Shown one piece after another: positions 38,244-39,619 of a stretch of DNA of 39,619 nt (position 1 is the first letter of the stretch; every line of letters begins with the position of its first letter). Under the pieces are notes generated by a model that was not told where the DNA came from, searched no databases, and saw only the letters and a program-made list of their open reading frames with translations. A program made the position numbers and the translations under genes. Where the stretch lies: NCBI GenBank assembly GCA_016781505.1, contig JADDQF010000127.1, positions 1 to 39,619 of the forward strand, given 5' to 3'. Source of the DNA: a bacterium. Its GTDB lineage: Bacteria; Chloroflexota; Chloroflexia; Chloroflexales; Kallotenuaceae.

Positions 38244-39619
38244 ATGAAGCCCTACGGCCCTGAGCACATCCACAACGTCGGCATCTTTGGTCATGCAGGG
38301 TGCGGCAAAACCACGCTGGTTGAAGCCCTGCTGTACACCGCTCATGTGACCACTCGGCTTGGCCGGGTTGAAGACGGCAACACGGTATCAGACTACGACC
38401 CCGACGAGAAGGAGCGACGCCAGTCGATCAACCTCAGCGTCGCGCCCCTGGAATGGAAAGACCAGAAGATCAACCTGATCGACTGTCCCGGCTCGGCGGA
38501 TTATGCTTCCGAAGTTGCCGCGGCGATGCGTGTGATTGACGGTGCGATTATCGTCATGGACGCATCTGCGGGCGTGGAGGTCGGCACTGAGCTGGTGTGG
38601 CAGGCGGCCAAGGCAGCCAATGTTCCCGTCCTGATCTTTGTCAACAAGATGGAGCGTGAAAACGCCGACTTTGACCAGACGGTAGCGCAAGCGCAGGAGA
38701 TGTTGAGCGATGCTGTGGTGCCGATGCAGATGCCGATTGGCAGCCAGAAGGATTTTCGGGGCATTATTTCGCTCCGCCGCCAGCGCGCCTGGCTGCTCAG
38801 CTCCAAGCGGGACGGATCGTACGAAGAAGCGGATATTCCAGCTGAATACGCCGACCGCGAACAGACGATGCGCGAGGTCGTGATCGACAAGATCGCCGTC
38901 ACCAACGACGATTTGATCGAAAAGTATTTGGAGGGCGGGGCGGACGCACTCTCTATGGACGAGCTCCGCGACGGTATGCGCGCAGGCATCGCCAACAACT
39001 CCATCGTGCCGGTGTATGTCGGCTCGGCGACCGCCATGTCGGGGCTAGCCCAGCTGCTGGATGCTATTTTGGACGCTATTCCCTCGGCTGCGCGCAAAAT
39101 CGCCAACGCCACCGATCTGCTCCACAACCAGCCGATCCAGATCCACCCCAGCTATAACGAGCCATTGGCCGCCCTGGTTTTCAAAACGATGGTCGACCCG
39201 CATGTCGGCAAGCTCAGCTATGTTCGCGTCTATGCGGGCCAGATGCACTCCAACTCCAACGTGCTCAACAGTCGTACGCGCAAGGAAGAGCGCATCGGGC
39301 AGCTCTACAGCATCAAGGGAAAGGAACAGTCGCCGATCCATAATGTCGGTCCCGGCGATATTTGTGCGGTTATCAAGCTGACAGAAACGATCAGCGGCGA
39401 TACGCTGTGCTCGCCGGATCGGCCGGTGCAACTGCGCGGCATTGCCTATCCGGCGCCTGCCTTTACCGGCGGCGTCAAGCCGCATTCGCGCGCCGACCTG
39501 GACAAAATGGGCACGACGCTGCATCGTGTGATGGAGGAAGACCCGTCGTTGCAGATCAGCCGCGATCCGGTCACGGGCGAAACGTTGCTCAGCGGCATCA
39601 GCGAGACCCACCTCCAAAA
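38244..39619 (+). CDS. EF-G2-type translation GTPase paralogue (partial)
   Basis: The first 458 codons of an elongation-factor-G-like GTPase; the gene runs off the window. ATG 38244 has GGAGG 6 bp upstream. It has the P-loop GHAGCGKT (16-23), a G domain to about 280, and domain II at about 300-380 (PLAALVFKTMVDPHVGKLSYV). It is not canonical EF-G: switch I reads RRQSINLSVAPLEW in place of RGITI, the DTPGH motif is DCPGS (80-84) so the catalytic His is Ser, and the G4 motif NKMD is NKME (134-137). The closest known type is the EF-G2/FusA2 group of Thermus and actinobacteria, whose role is unclear. It is not the housekeeping fusA. Confidence 0.9.
   Translation, partial: MKPYGPEHIHNVGIFGHAGCGKTTLVEALLYTAHVTTRLGRVEDGNTVSDYDPDEKERRQSINLSVAPLEWKDQKINLIDCPGSADYASEVAAAMRVIDGAIIVMDASAGVEVGTELVWQAAKAANVPVLIFVNKMERENADFDQTVAQAQEMLSDAVVPMQMPIGSQKDFRGIISLRRQRAWLLSSKRDGSYEEADIPAEYADREQTMREVVIDKIAVTNDDLIEKYLEGGADALSMDELRDGMRAGIANNSIVPVYVGSATAMSGLAQLLDAILDAIPSAARKIANATDLLHNQPIQIHPSYNEPLAALVFKTMVDPHVGKLSYVRVYAGQMHSNSNVLNSRTRKEERIGQLYSIKGKEQSPIHNVGPGDICAVIKLTETISGDTLCSPDRPVQLRGIAYPAPAFTGGVKPHSRADLDKMGTTLHRVMEEDPSLQISRDPVTGETLLSGISETHLQ

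Overview
The window is chromosomal DNA from a GC-rich bacterium, most likely a Chloroflexota member of the class Chloroflexia (Chloroflexus/Roseiflexus/Herpetosiphon-like). This is inferred from protein content and style: an MglA/Roadblock/PATAN cluster, secreted proteins with Pro/Leu-rich linkers, large TPR membrane proteins, an EF-G2-type GTPase, a stand-alone cobalamin-binding mutase subunit with MeaB, and scattered REP-like palindromes and heptanucleotide tandem repeats. No rRNA, tRNA, prophage, transposase gene or CRISPR array was found. Gene density is high, and most genes are core metabolism or information processing.

Layout. 101-3453 (+): a five-gene cluster with an MglB-like Roadblock protein, the MglA GTPase, a DUF4388/PATAN protein, a lamin-tail membrane protein and a small membrane protein. 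3555-5957 (+): a sigma70-type promoter, a ZTP (pfl) riboswitch and an intrinsic terminator ahead of purH, then two heptamer-repeat tracts and hisIE, closed by a strong bidirectional terminator. 6033-13765 (-): folC, an EVE-domain gene, a dGTPase-like gene, rpsU, prfA, ffh, rpsP, khpA and rimM, with visible promoters upstream of rpsU and ffh. 13866-18295: a lipoprotein lytic transglycosylase (+), pgl (-) and a CvpA-CAP fusion (+), followed by a GyrI-like pseudogene remnant. 18918-26994 (+): a secreted glycosidase-like protein, an HD hydrolase, RecQ, an SDR oxidoreductase, a deoxynucleoside kinase and a cyanophycin-synthetase-like Mur ligase that lacks the ATP-grasp domain. 27419-31744 (+): a 40-residue Arg-rich membrane peptide gene with a perfect Shine-Dalgarno, an 892-residue TPR protein and a GT4 glycosyltransferase. 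31840-36452 (+): a compact run with a TPR/4-TM protein, aroC, a GNAT, a membrane protein and a divergent tyrA, so two aromatic-pathway genes sit together. 36600-37983 (+): the B12-binding mutase subunit and its GTPase chaperone MeaB. 38244-end (+): the 5' part of a non-canonical EF-G paralogue.

How the parts work together. purH and its ZTP riboswitch link purine synthesis to folate status, and folC lies nearby. ffh, rpsP, khpA, rimM, prfA and rpsU form a translation and secretion block. The MglA/B cluster is the best candidate for a little-described system: a small-GTPase polarity or motility switch coupled to a PATAN adaptor and a membrane protein with an external lamin-tail domain. Other points worth a second look are the ATP-grasp-less CphA homologue, the EF-G paralogue with two altered G motifs, TyrA with an altered nucleotide-binding loop, the CvpA-CAP fusion, the 40-aa peptide, and the recurring 7-bp tandem repeats.
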